Assembly: GCA_027492415.1 (NCBI GenBank)
Contig: JAPUEV010000219.1
Span: 1-12,945, forward strand
DNA: 12,945 nt
Reading direction: 5' to 3'
DNA from: Ignavibacteria bacterium
Lineage (GTDB): Bacteria; Bacteroidota; Ignavibacteria; Tepidaquicellales; OLB5
Shown in pieces: positions 1 through 6,571 of this stretch. Position 1 is the first letter of the stretch; each line of letters starts with the position of its first letter. The notes beneath the pieces are model-generated. The model did not search any database and was not told where the DNA came from. It saw only the letters and a list, made by a program, of their open reading frames with translations. The position numbers and the translations under genes were made by a program.

Positions 1-65
1 GCCACGAATGATGGATAGAAAAAATAAATGATTAATGATGAAATATTACCCAAGGTCAGATTGCG

Positions 66-226
66 GAGAGACTCTGCTGTAACCCGTGATGGATTAATAT
101 CAGATTGAATTATTGGAGCGCTTTGAATGTATCAAAACGCGCATCAACACAGTTGATGCAATCCAAAAAAACCATATTCAAAGGAATAAAACGCAGAATC
201 TTAATGTAGAGAGATCCTGCTGTTAC
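66..226. repeat. Hairpin cluster flanked by an imperfect direct repeat
   Basis: An 18-base direct repeat, GAGAGAYYCTGCTGTWAC, occurs at 66-83 and 209-226 with 15 of 18 bases identical. Between the copies are three consecutive inverted repeats: 118-126 with 132-140 (one internal mismatch, 5-base loop), an exact 8-bp stem GCATCAAC/GTTGATGC at 141-148 and 152-159 (ACA loop), and TATTC/GAATA at 175-179 and 184-188. No long reading frame fits here, and the 73-codon plus-strand frame over it runs through the downstream terminator. It could be a REP/BIME-like palindromic unit, a decayed miniature element, or the structured end of an unseen transcript. I do not recognise the family. The rest of 1-230 shows nothing else I can support. 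Confidence 0.35.
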
Positions 227-228
227 AT

Positions 229-257
229 AAAAAAGCCCGGAAAATTTTCCGGGCTTT
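229..257 (-). terminator. Rho-independent terminator of the MerR-family gene
   Basis: Positions 232-257 form a perfect 26-bp palindrome, with GCCCGG at 235-240 and CCGGGC at 249-254 around an A4T4 centre. Read on the minus strand it is followed by six U residues (complement of 229-234), the layout of an intrinsic terminator. It begins about 34 bases after the stop codon of the minus-strand regulator. On the plus strand only three T follow the stem, so minus-strand termination is the better reading. Confidence 0.85.
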
Positions 258-290
258 GCATGAGAACCTTAACTGTGTTCAGGATTTATA

Positions 291-752
291 TTAATCTTCC
301 AACTGGTTATATAATTCTTCCAGAAATTTTCTAAGCTCTTTTAAGTCTTCAACCATTTTATCACTTTCCTTTTCGCCTTCTTCCATTACAGCAGTTTCAG
401 TTGAACCCTGATGGCTATCGAACAAACTAAGCTCACCTGCTTTTTGTTTCTGAACTTCAACAACATTCATATCAGTTTTTTCCGCGCCGTCATCACCAAC
501 ATTGTAGTTCTTTAATATCTTCTTTGCGCCTTCTATGGTATATTTTTCTTCCTTCAATAATTTTTTGATAAGCAGGATCATCTTAATATCTTTATTTGTA
601 TATATCCTGTTACCTGAAGAATTCTTAGCAGGGTTAAGCTGTTCAAATTCAGTCTCCCAATATCTCAATACATACTGCTCAAGGTCACATATCCTGCTCA
701 CCTCGCTGATGGAATAATACAGCTTTTTCATTGAAAAATTTTTCATAGCCAT
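291..752 (-). CDS. MerR-family transcriptional regulator
   Basis: This 153-residue DNA-binding protein has an N-terminal MerR winged helix-turn-helix. Residues 11-30 (LYYSISEVSR...) form the helix-turn-helix, followed by the wing with RYWETEF (30-36) and the GNRIYTNKDI segment (47-56), typical of the short MerR proteins widespread in Bacteroidota and Chlorobiota. Residues 57-83 form the remaining helices (LLKEEKYTIEGAKKIL). The rest is an acidic, probably disordered stretch, with a Glu/Leu-rich helix near the C-terminus (133-152) that could be a dimerisation coiled coil. No Cys-based metal site or effector domain is visible, so the signal it senses is unknown. The ATG at 752 fits a promoter at 777-807; ATGs at codons 3 and 8 are alternatives. 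It is transcribed divergently from gltX. The family call is firm; the target genes are unknown. Confidence 0.88.
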   Translation of the reverse strand: MAMKNFSMKKLYYSISEVSRICDLEQYVLRYWETEFEQLNPAKNSSGNRIYTNKDIKMILLIKKLLKEEKYTIEGAKKILKNYNVGDDGAEKTDMNVVEVQKQKAGELSLFDSHQGSTETAVMEEGEKESDKMVEDLKELRKFLEELYNQLED

Positions 753-776
753 AAATTTAATTCTTATGATTTAATT

Positions 777-807
777 CAAAAATACTTATTTTTGTGGTAC
801 TTTTCAA
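777..807 (-). promoter_or_regulatory. Bacteroidetes-type promoter of the MerR gene
   Basis: On the minus strand, TTG (805-807) lies exactly 20 bases before TATTTTTG (777-784). This matches the TTG / TAnnTTTG pattern used by the primary sigma factor of Bacteroidetes. The -7 element ends 24 bases before the ATG, giving a short leader. The same spacing recurs at three other genes in this window. Confidence 0.65.
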
Positions 808-947
808 TAACCACTGTTAAAATACTTTATTTATTCAGTTTAGTCAATAGCAAATGAAAGCAGTTATATAAATAGCAGAATAAGTAAATGACGAAATTTG
901 GATGTTATTTTAAATCAATTTTAGGTGTTTTTTAACAAATTCTTCAT

Positions 948-978
948 TTCACAATATCAATAAAATACAGTATATTTA
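948..978 (+). promoter_or_regulatory. Possible degenerate promoter of gltX
   Basis: TTC (948-950), 20 bases, then TATATTTA (971-978) matches TTG-N20-TAnnTTTG with two mismatches. It lies 40 bases upstream of the gltX ATG. The remainder of the 266-base divergent gap 753-1018 shows no better candidate and no gene. This is weak and rests on the spacing seen at neighbouring genes. Confidence 0.25.
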
Positions 979-1018
979 ATAATTAATGATTTTAGCCCGA
1001 AATTTCAATTTTTGATAA

Positions 1019-2440
1019 ATGAATGATAATATAAGAGTAAGATTTGCACCATCACCCACAGGTTTTTTACACGTAGGCGGGGCCAGGACCGCTATATTCA
1101 ACTGGCTGTTTGCAAGGAACAAAAATGGCAAATTTTTGCTCAGAATTGAAGATACTGACCCCGAGCGCAGCAAAAGTGAGCTATCCGGGCAGATATTGAG
1201 GAGCATGGAGTGGCTTGGGATGAACTCCGATGAGCCAATAGTCTACCAGGCACTTAATATAGAGCGTCACAGGCAGGCTGCACTTGAGCTGCTAAATAAC
1301 GGCAAGGCATACTATGCATTTGAAACTGCCGAAGAGCTGGATGAGCAGCGGAAGATATCACAAATGAACAAGGTACCATTTAAATATAACCGTGCATCAC
1401 TTAATCTGCCAAAGGAAACGGTTAAACAATATCTGGATGAAGGAAAGCCATATGCTGTACGATTCAAAGTTCCTGAAGGTATGACAGAGTTTGATGATAT
1501 TGTTCACGGAAAGACCAGCTTCAATAATTCAGAAATTGACGATTTTGTGATATTGCGTTCAGATGGCTCACCTATTTACCAAATGGCTGTTGTGGTTGAT
1601 GACTATGATATGAAGATCACTCACGTTATCCGCGGTGATGACCATCTTTCAAACACACCCAAGCAGATACTGCTTTACGAAGCATTTGGCTGGGAGGTGC
1701 CTGTTTTCGCTCACCTGCCAATGATCCTTGATGAAGAAAGGAAAAAGCTTTCAAAAAGGAGGAACCCTGTAAGCGTTGAAGAATATAAAGATAAAGGTTA
1801 TTTACCTGAAGCGTTATTCAATTTTTTAACTTTGCTTGGTTTTGCCCCTGAAAATAATCTGGAGATAGTTCAGCGGGAAGAGCTGATAAAAATTTTTACT
1901 TTTGACAGAGTGAACAAAAGCTCAGCGGTATTTGACATGAAAAAGCTGAACTGGATAAATTCAGAATATATCAAATCAGCAGATGAAGATGAAATAGTAA
2001 AGCTTATAAGCAGTAAGTTATCAAATGATATTAATGATAAAGAGCTGCTGAACCCTGAGTACATTAAAAATGTTTACAGGTTAATGAAAGAGAGGGTTTA
2101 CACTATCAATGATTTTACTGAATTCGGAAAATACTTTTTTGCTGACCCGGTAATTTATGACGAAAAGGGATTATTAAAGCACTGGAATACGGAGATAAAG
2201 CCTTTATTAATTAATTTTACCAAAGAACTGGAAATACAGGATGACTGGAATCCCTCAAATTTAGAGGAGAAATTAAGGAATTTTGCCGAATTGAACAATA
2301 TAAAGGCAGCTCAATTGATACATTTATTGAGACTTTCAGTAACCGGAATAACTGTTAGTCCCGGAATTTTTGAAGTATTGGAGTTAATTAGCAAAAAAAC
2401 CGTAATTAACAGGATTAATAAATTTTTGCTTAAAAACTAA
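1019..2440 (+). CDS. gltX: Glutamyl-tRNA synthetase (GluRS)
   Basis: This cytoplasmic class I aminoacyl-tRNA synthetase joins glutamate to tRNA-Glu using ATP. Its 473 residues match the usual length of about 470-500. The nucleotide-binding 'HIGH' signature appears as HVGG (18-21) within RFAPSPTGFLHVGGARTA. LRIEDTDPERS (41-51) and VIRGDDHLSNTPKQ (203-216) are conserved substrate-pocket segments. The 'KMSKS' loop is KLSKR (243-247). The alpha-helical anticodon-binding region follows, ending in the family-typical LRLSVTG...SPGIFEVLELI (437-457). The protein has no cysteines, so the Cys-based zinc site of some GluRS enzymes is absent. Whether it also charges tRNA-Gln cannot be decided here. The ATG puts the first beta strand at residue 5, as usual. 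There is no Shine-Dalgarno and no clear terminator after it. Confidence 0.97.
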   Translation: MNDNIRVRFAPSPTGFLHVGGARTAIFNWLFARNKNGKFLLRIEDTDPERSKSELSGQILRSMEWLGMNSDEPIVYQALNIERHRQAALELLNNGKAYYAFETAEELDEQRKISQMNKVPFKYNRASLNLPKETVKQYLDEGKPYAVRFKVPEGMTEFDDIVHGKTSFNNSEIDDFVILRSDGSPIYQMAVVVDDYDMKITHVIRGDDHLSNTPKQILLYEAFGWEVPVFAHLPMILDEERKKLSKRRNPVSVEEYKDKGYLPEALFNFLTLLGFAPENNLEIVQREELIKIFTFDRVNKSSAVFDMKKLNWINSEYIKSADEDEIVKLISSKLSNDINDKELLNPEYIKNVYRLMKERVYTINDFTEFGKYFFADPVIYDEKGLLKHWNTEIKPLLINFTKELEIQDDWNPSNLEEKLRNFAELNNIKAAQLIHLLRLSVTGITVSPGIFEVLELISKKTVINRINKFLLKN

Positions 2441-2448
2441 AAATTATA

Positions 2449-2479
2449 TTGTTTTTTTGCGTTGAGATAGTTACTTTTG
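2449..2479 (+). promoter_or_regulatory. Bacteroidetes-type promoter of the first secreted propeller gene
   Basis: TTG (2449-2451), 20 bases, then TACTTTTG (2472-2479) is an exact TTG-N20-TAnnTTTG match. It starts 9 bases after the gltX stop codon and would produce a leader of roughly 67 nt. An overlapping sigma70-like TTGACA-N17-TTTAAT (2477-2505) also exists; I prefer the first because the same pattern recurs upstream of three other genes. Confidence 0.6.
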
Positions 2480-2488
2480 ACAAATCAA

Positions 2489-2552
2489 TTTGTTTAACAT
2501 TTAATTAACAAACCTCTCCCCGAAAAGGAGACTTATTGGAGGTAATAACTAC
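2489..2552 (+). promoter_or_regulatory. Structured 5' leader with strong Shine-Dalgarno
   Basis: The leader holds a hairpin TTTGTT/AACAAA (2489-2494 with 2507-2512) and then two mutually exclusive pairings. TCTCC (2515-2519) can pair with GGAGA (2527-2531). Alternatively ACCTC (2512-2516) can pair with GAGGT (2539-2543), which covers the ribosome binding site GGAGGT (2538-2543). That site lies 9 bases before the ATG and is the strongest Shine-Dalgarno in the window. The pairings are read by eye; regulation is inferred. Confidence 0.4.
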
Positions 2553-3893
2553 ATGAAATATCTTAAACTTTTTGTTTTAGCAGTTGCATTTCTTTTTGCT
2601 GCTAACACATATTCACAGTGGACCTACTGCAATGGTTCAATAAACATGACTGGTCTTGGTACAACACCATTCATATCAGTTGTTGACCAGAACACAGCAT
2701 GGGTTTGCGGCGGTACAGGCGGCGTTCCCAAAGTTTACAGAACAACCAACGGAGGCGCAAACTTTGTAAACGCTTCAGGCACATTAACCGGACCTGAATT
2801 TTATGCAATCTGGGCTATTGATGCCAACACCTGTTTAGTTGGTGATGGCGGTGCAGTTGGCGGTGCAGGCGGAAATGCAAAGATCTGGAGAACATCAGAT
2901 GCAGGAACAACATGGACAACAGTTTTAACAACAGGCGGTACAGTTGGATTCTTTAACGGTATTGCAGGTGTAAACAGCAACCGTAACTTTGCATTTACAC
3001 AGAGCGATGCTCCGACAGGAACAAGCCAGTTAGTTGCAACCACCACAAACGGCGGTGTTACATGGACAGTTGGCTCAACAACAGCCGGCGGAACAACCGG
3101 CGGTGCAGGTTCAGTTTGGTGTTCAAGCACACAGATAATGGGTTATGGTATCAGCGGTTTTGCAAGGGTATCTTACTCATTAAACGGCGGCACCACATTT
3201 ACACAGGGTACACTTTCAGTTGCCGGTACATTCACTTCAGGTTTTGCCTGCAATGATAACGGTTCAACAATGATAGCTGTAACAAACACATCATTACCAA
3301 GTATCAGCCGTTCAACAAACAGCGGTACATCATGGTCAACAGTTGCTGCTGCAACTGGCTTAAGCGGACTTTCAGTAATGAAATGGATCCAGGGAACAAA
3401 TGCATGCTATCTTTCTGCTGCTACCGGTACAAACGGTATCAAGAGAAGTGTTGATGGCGGTGCAACATGGACTGCTATGACAACATCAGCTATCACAGGC
3501 TTCAATGATATGGGCTTTGTGTTCACAGGCGGAACAGTTTACGGTTACGCAGTTGCAGGTGACGGAAGTGTTGTAAAAGTATCTGACGCTACATTAACAG
3601 GCGTTGATCCTAATAACACAACAACACCAACAACATTTGCTTTACAGCAGAACTATCCTAATCCGTTCAACCCGGCTACTATGATAAAGTTCTCAGTTCC
3701 TGAAGCAAGCAAAGTAACTTTAAAGATCTACAACAGTGTTGGCGCAGAAGTTATGACAGTTACCGATAAAGAATATGCTACAGGTAACTACATTGAAAAC
3801 GTTGATATGAGCTCATTCTCAACAGGCGTTTACTTCTACACTTTAACAGCTGGTAACTTCAAAGAAACAAAGAAAATGATGCTTGTAAAATAA
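2553..3893 (+). CDS. Secreted beta-propeller protein with T9SS sorting domain (paralog 1)
   Basis: This predicted cell-surface or secreted protein of 446 residues has no assignable enzymatic activity. A signal peptide (1-21, hydrophobic core LFVLAVAFLFAA, likely cleaved before Q22) directs Sec export. Six Asp-box/BNR-like motifs (S/T-x-D/N-x-G-x-x-W/F) fall near residues 63-71, 114-121, 163-171, 208-216, 253-261 and 299-306. Their 44-52 residue spacing indicates a sialidase/YCF48-like propeller. The C-terminal domain begins with NYPNPFNPAT (367-376) and ends in KKMMLVK, the type A signal for T9SS export across the outer membrane. The sequence is very rich in Thr (about 72 of 446) and Gly, poor in Lys/Arg before the sorting domain, and uses a narrow codon set (mostly ACA and GGC). 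With the strong Shine-Dalgarno this suggests high expression. The downstream gene is a paralog. Confidence 0.87.
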   Translation: MKYLKLFVLAVAFLFAANTYSQWTYCNGSINMTGLGTTPFISVVDQNTAWVCGGTGGVPKVYRTTNGGANFVNASGTLTGPEFYAIWAIDANTCLVGDGGAVGGAGGNAKIWRTSDAGTTWTTVLTTGGTVGFFNGIAGVNSNRNFAFTQSDAPTGTSQLVATTTNGGVTWTVGSTTAGGTTGGAGSVWCSSTQIMGYGISGFARVSYSLNGGTTFTQGTLSVAGTFTSGFACNDNGSTMIAVTNTSLPSISRSTNSGTSWSTVAAATGLSGLSVMKWIQGTNACYLSAATGTNGIKRSVDGGATWTAMTTSAITGFNDMGFVFTGGTVYGYAVAGDGSVVKVSDATLTGVDPNNTTTPTTFALQQNYPNPFNPATMIKFSVPEASKVTLKIYNSVGAEVMTVTDKEYATGNYIENVDMSSFSTGVYFYTLTAGNFKETKKMMLVK

Positions 3894-3953
3894 TTCCTGT
3901 AACTTTCCTTTTGAAAAAGAGGAGCTTACTGAAATTATTCAATATAATATTCT

Positions 3954-3984
3954 AAAAAACCCCGTCATATAGACGGGGTTTTTT
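3954..3984 (+). terminator. Strong rho-independent terminator
   Basis: CCCCGTC (3960-3966) and GACGGGG (3972-3978) form a 7-bp G+C-rich stem with an ATATA loop, preceded by six A and followed by six T (3979-3984). It lies 60 bases after the stop codon and separates the two paralogous secreted-protein genes into separate transcripts. The A-tract on the other side would let it work in both directions. Confidence 0.92.
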
Positions 3985-3990
3985 ATTTGC

Positions 3991-4021
3991 TTGAGTATGT
4001 TCCTTTATATTATTAGTTTTG
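3991..4021 (+). promoter_or_regulatory. Bacteroidetes-type promoter of the second secreted propeller gene
   Basis: TTG (3991-3993), 20 bases, then TAGTTTTG (4014-4021) is an exact TTG-N20-TAnnTTTG match. It starts only 7 bases after the upstream terminator and ends 30 bases before the ATG. A short AGGT (4042-4045) lies 6 bases before the start codon as a weak ribosome binding site. Confidence 0.62.
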
Positions 4022-4051
4022 TTTAACTGATATAATCTAACAGGTAATAAT

Positions 4052-5377
4052 ATGATCAAATTTGCCCTTCGGCTAATAATTTCAGCAATTTTTGCCAATA
4101 CTATAATTTTTTCACAGTGGCTTACCGTTTCACAGCTCCCGGCTGCTCAGCAGGGTGACTATCCCAGCATATCCGTACCAAATTGCAGTACTTTTGTAGC
4201 TGCAGGAGGTACTATAGGGAATCCAAAAGTTTACATTTCAACTGATAACGGAAATTCAATATCAGATATTACAGGCAATATCACTGGCACAGAATTATTT
4301 TGTGTTTGGGCTTTAAATTCTGATACCATATTTGCAGGTGATGGAGGTGCCCCCGGAGGGGCAGGCGGTAATGCAAAAGTATACAAGACTACCAACCGGG
4401 GGTTAAACTGGAGCGTAGTGCTTCAGACCGGGGGAAATTCAGGGTTTATTGGCTCAATTTTATTCCAGAGACCGCAGCAAAAATTCGGTATAATTATCAG
4501 TGACCCGCCAACAGAGAACGGTCCATACTGGATCGCCAAAACACATGACGGCGGTAATACTTGGAGCATTACATCGGTGCCAAACTCCCCCACTTATGCA
4601 ACACAAAATTCAGGCTTCCTGGTTGACAGCACTTTTTACGGGTTCGGTACACAGACACCCGGAAAAGTATATATGACAACAAATGCAGGGCTTAACTGGA
4701 ATGCATACTCTATTGGCTTAACATCCAATTCCATACCTTCAATTTCTTTCAGATCAGATAAGCTTACAGGCATTGCGGTTAGTGACCTTGCTTTGCCAAA
4801 TATAGCAAAGACAACAAATGGCGGAATAAACTGGTTTCCGGTAACTATCCCCGGTACATTTGGGGAAGGTGATGTGAAATGGATAGACGGTACTGATATA
4901 TTTTTCTTTTCTGCCAATAAATTAAGCAGAACATCGAACAACGGTGCTGGCTGGAGCGATATGAATACCGGCGGCGTGCTGCTGTTTGAGCATTTTGACC
5001 ACATCCCGACAGGGGCAAATTCCATTTGTGCTTATGCGCTCGCAACAAACGGCAAGGTGCTTAAATATGAAGGTGAGCCTTTCGGGATTGACCCGAACAA
5101 TACACAGGTACCGCAAAGCTTTATACTGGAGCAGAATTATCCTAATCCTTTTAACCCGGTTACAACGGTAAAATATTCAGTTCCTGAAGCGGGTAATGTT
5201 AAGCTGGCTCTGTATGACATAAACGGCAAAGAAATAGCGGTTATTGTGAATAAATTTCACAGTACAGGTAATTACATAGAGACACTTGATATGAGCGGCT
5301 ATGCTACAGGGGTATATTTTTATGAGCTGAGCACAGAAAATATTACATTAACAAAAAAGCTTGCTTTGATAAAATAA
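4052..5377 (+). CDS. Secreted beta-propeller protein with T9SS sorting domain (paralog 2)
   Basis: This 441-residue exported protein is collinear with its upstream neighbour. The signal peptide spans about 1-21 (RLIISAIFANTIIFS, likely cleaved before Q22). Asp-box/BNR-like motifs sit near residues 63-70, 113-120, 164-171, 209-216, 254-261 and 294-301, almost in register with the paralog, and both share GDGGAxGGAGGNAK before the second motif. Several motifs carry the full aromatic end (e.g. THDGGNTW). The T9SS type A domain begins at NYPNPFNPVT (362-371) and ends in KKLALIK. Unlike paralog 1 it is not unusually Thr-rich and its codon use resembles ordinary genes here, suggesting lower expression. 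It has its own promoter. A propeller could bind proteins or glycans; nothing identifies a ligand or catalytic residue. Tandem duplication is inferred. Confidence 0.87.
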   Translation: MIKFALRLIISAIFANTIIFSQWLTVSQLPAAQQGDYPSISVPNCSTFVAAGGTIGNPKVYISTDNGNSISDITGNITGTELFCVWALNSDTIFAGDGGAPGGAGGNAKVYKTTNRGLNWSVVLQTGGNSGFIGSILFQRPQQKFGIIISDPPTENGPYWIAKTHDGGNTWSITSVPNSPTYATQNSGFLVDSTFYGFGTQTPGKVYMTTNAGLNWNAYSIGLTSNSIPSISFRSDKLTGIAVSDLALPNIAKTTNGGINWFPVTIPGTFGEGDVKWIDGTDIFFFSANKLSRTSNNGAGWSDMNTGGVLLFEHFDHIPTGANSICAYALATNGKVLKYEGEPFGIDPNNTQVPQSFILEQNYPNPFNPVTTVKYSVPEAGNVKLALYDINGKEIAVIVNKFHSTGNYIETLDMSGYATGVYFYELSTENITLTKKLALIK

Positions 5378-5391
5378 CAATTTATCTTTAA

Positions 5392-5422
5392 AGGCTGCAA
5401 TTAAGAATAATTTTAACAGCCT
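5392..5422 (+). terminator. Weak possible terminator after paralog 2
   Basis: AGGCTG (5392-5397) can pair with CAGCCT (5417-5422) across an A+T-rich 19-base loop, shortly after the stop codon. No T-run follows, so intrinsic termination would be poor. It is listed because it is the only stem in this gap that could end the transcript. Confidence 0.22.
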
Positions 5423-5433
5423 AATATCATTAA

Positions 5434-5464
5434 TTGTTAATTCACAATTGTTTGGTTATATTTG
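5434..5464 (+). promoter_or_regulatory. Bacteroidetes-type promoter of the PrsW-family gene
   Basis: TTG (5434-5436), 20 bases, then TATATTTG (5457-5464) is an exact TTG-N20-TAnnTTTG match ending 26 bases before the ATG. An inverted repeat AATTGT/ACAATT (5432-5437 and 5444-5449) overlaps the upstream element and could be an operator; that is only a suggestion. Confidence 0.65.
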
Positions 5465-5490
5465 ACCCGGTATTTAAATAAAATAAAAAT

Positions 5491-6504
5491 ATGAATCCAA
5501 TAGTTCATCTTTTTTTAGCGGGATTTTTCTCAGTCGTTCCCATGCTGATGTATCTTATCATTATATGGTGGATGGACAGGTATGAGCGCGAGCCTTTCTG
5601 GCTTGTAAGCATGAACTTTTTCTGGGGAGCAACAGGAGCAATAATTTTCGGTATCATAGGAAGTATGATCATGGGGCTGGGTGTAACGGAGTTTATTTAC
5701 CAGTTTGCCAATGATTCAGATGCCGGTACATTAAATAACCTGGCTGGCGCGGTTGTAGTAGCTCCAATGGTAGAAGAATCTACAAAAGGTATCTTCCTGC
5801 TGATTATGGCATTCAGCCGCCACTTTGACGGTCCGGTTGACGGAGCTGTTTACGGCGGCGCAATAGGACTTGGTTTTGGTATGACAGAGAATTTCCTTTA
5901 TTTCATGAGCTTTCCGCAGGATTACGCAGGACTTTTTATGTTAATCATAATTAGAACATTATTTTCAGCAGTTTTACACTGCTGTACACAGGCTGTATTT
6001 GGCGCGGCAATTGGTTTTGCTAAGTTCAAAGGATTATTTGCGAAGCTTACAATTATACCGCTTGGGCTAGCACTTGCAATGTTCATGCATTTTATGTGGA
6101 ACCTGACAGTAAGCTTTAACTCAACAGCGCTGATAGGCTTTTTATTCATGATAATGTCTGTAATAATTATTTTTACGGTATTCCAGTTTGGCGTATACCA
6201 CGAAGGCAAGATCATACACAAAGAGCTTACCGATGAAGCAAATACAACAGGCTACATTCCCAAAGAACATTTAGCATATCTGCCGTTCACATCAAAACGA
6301 TTTAAGAAGGGCTGGCTTGCGGCAAATATCAACCAAAAAGATTATGTTAAAGCTGCTGTTAAGCTTGCAATACGCAAGAACCAGGTTAAGCATATGAAGT
6401 CAACAAAACAGACAGTTTACCTTAGAGAAGTTGATACATTAAGGAATAAAATATATACAATACTGTATTATAAGCAGGAAACTGCCGGCACAACTAATCC
6501 ATAA
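5491..6504 (+). CDS. PrsW-family intramembrane metalloprotease
   Basis: This polytopic inner-membrane protein is of the PrsW family (peptidase M82, related to CAAX-protease-type glutamic/metallo intramembrane proteases). In Bacillus, PrsW cuts an anti-sigma factor; the substrate here is unknown. Signature motifs are in order: EESTK (95-99, the EExxK glutamates), HFDGPVDGAVYG (111-122), GFGMTEN (128-134), H163 in LHCCTQAVFG, and HFMWN (200-204). About seven or eight hydrophobic segments lie between residues 5 and 235. Residues 236-337 form a basic, soluble C-terminal tail not found in the roughly 220-residue Bacillus protein. The gene has its own promoter, no Shine-Dalgarno (an A-rich stretch precedes the ATG) and a terminator, so it appears monocistronic. 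No anti-sigma/sigma pair is adjacent. The family call is firm; the tail's role is unknown. Confidence 0.9.
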   Translation: MNPIVHLFLAGFFSVVPMLMYLIIIWWMDRYEREPFWLVSMNFFWGATGAIIFGIIGSMIMGLGVTEFIYQFANDSDAGTLNNLAGAVVVAPMVEESTKGIFLLIMAFSRHFDGPVDGAVYGGAIGLGFGMTENFLYFMSFPQDYAGLFMLIIIRTLFSAVLHCCTQAVFGAAIGFAKFKGLFAKLTIIPLGLALAMFMHFMWNLTVSFNSTALIGFLFMIMSVIIIFTVFQFGVYHEGKIIHKELTDEANTTGYIPKEHLAYLPFTSKRFKKGWLAANINQKDYVKAAVKLAIRKNQVKHMKSTKQTVYLREVDTLRNKIYTILYYKQETAGTTNP

Positions 6505-6527
6505 TTTTAATATTAAATTTAATCTGC

Positions 6528-6560
6528 AAAGCCAGTCCGGCAAAAACGGATTGGCTTTTT
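6528..6560 (+). terminator. Rho-independent terminator after the PrsW-family gene
   Basis: AAAGCCAGTCCG (6528-6539) pairs with CGGATTGGCTTT (6547-6558), a 12-bp stem with one G-U pair and a 7-base A-rich loop, ending in five T (6556-6560). It sits 24 bases after the stop codon and only 11 bases before the ATG of the first glycosyltransferase gene. It could act as a partial terminator or attenuator for that operon. Confidence 0.88.
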
Positions 6561-6571
6561 AATTTCACCAA

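Noticed and set aside
113..334. 73-codon plus-strand frame starting at TTG
   Set aside because: It runs through the palindromic terminator and into the antisense of the MerR gene, with no recognisable domain or ribosome site.
2477..2505. Sigma70-like TTGACA-N17-TTTAAT promoter
   Set aside because: The overlapping TTG-N20-TAnnTTTG at 2449-2479 matches three other promoters here exactly; the sigma70-like match is expected at times in A+T-rich DNA.
2801..3130. 109-codon minus-strand frame rich in Pro, Val and Thr
   Set aside because: It is the antisense of the ACA/GGC-rich secreted-protein gene; its composition is explained by that codon use.
4028..4036. Extended -10 TGATATAAT before the second secreted-protein gene
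   Set aside because: Transcription from it would begin near 4043, inside the AGGT ribosome site; the upstream TTG-N20-TAGTTTTG fits better. It may still help melting.
2553..5377. Repeated Thr/Gly-rich motifs as a possible CRISPR or DNA tandem repeat
   Set aside because: The periodicity is at protein level (Asp-box motifs of propeller blades); the DNA units are diverged and part of open frames.
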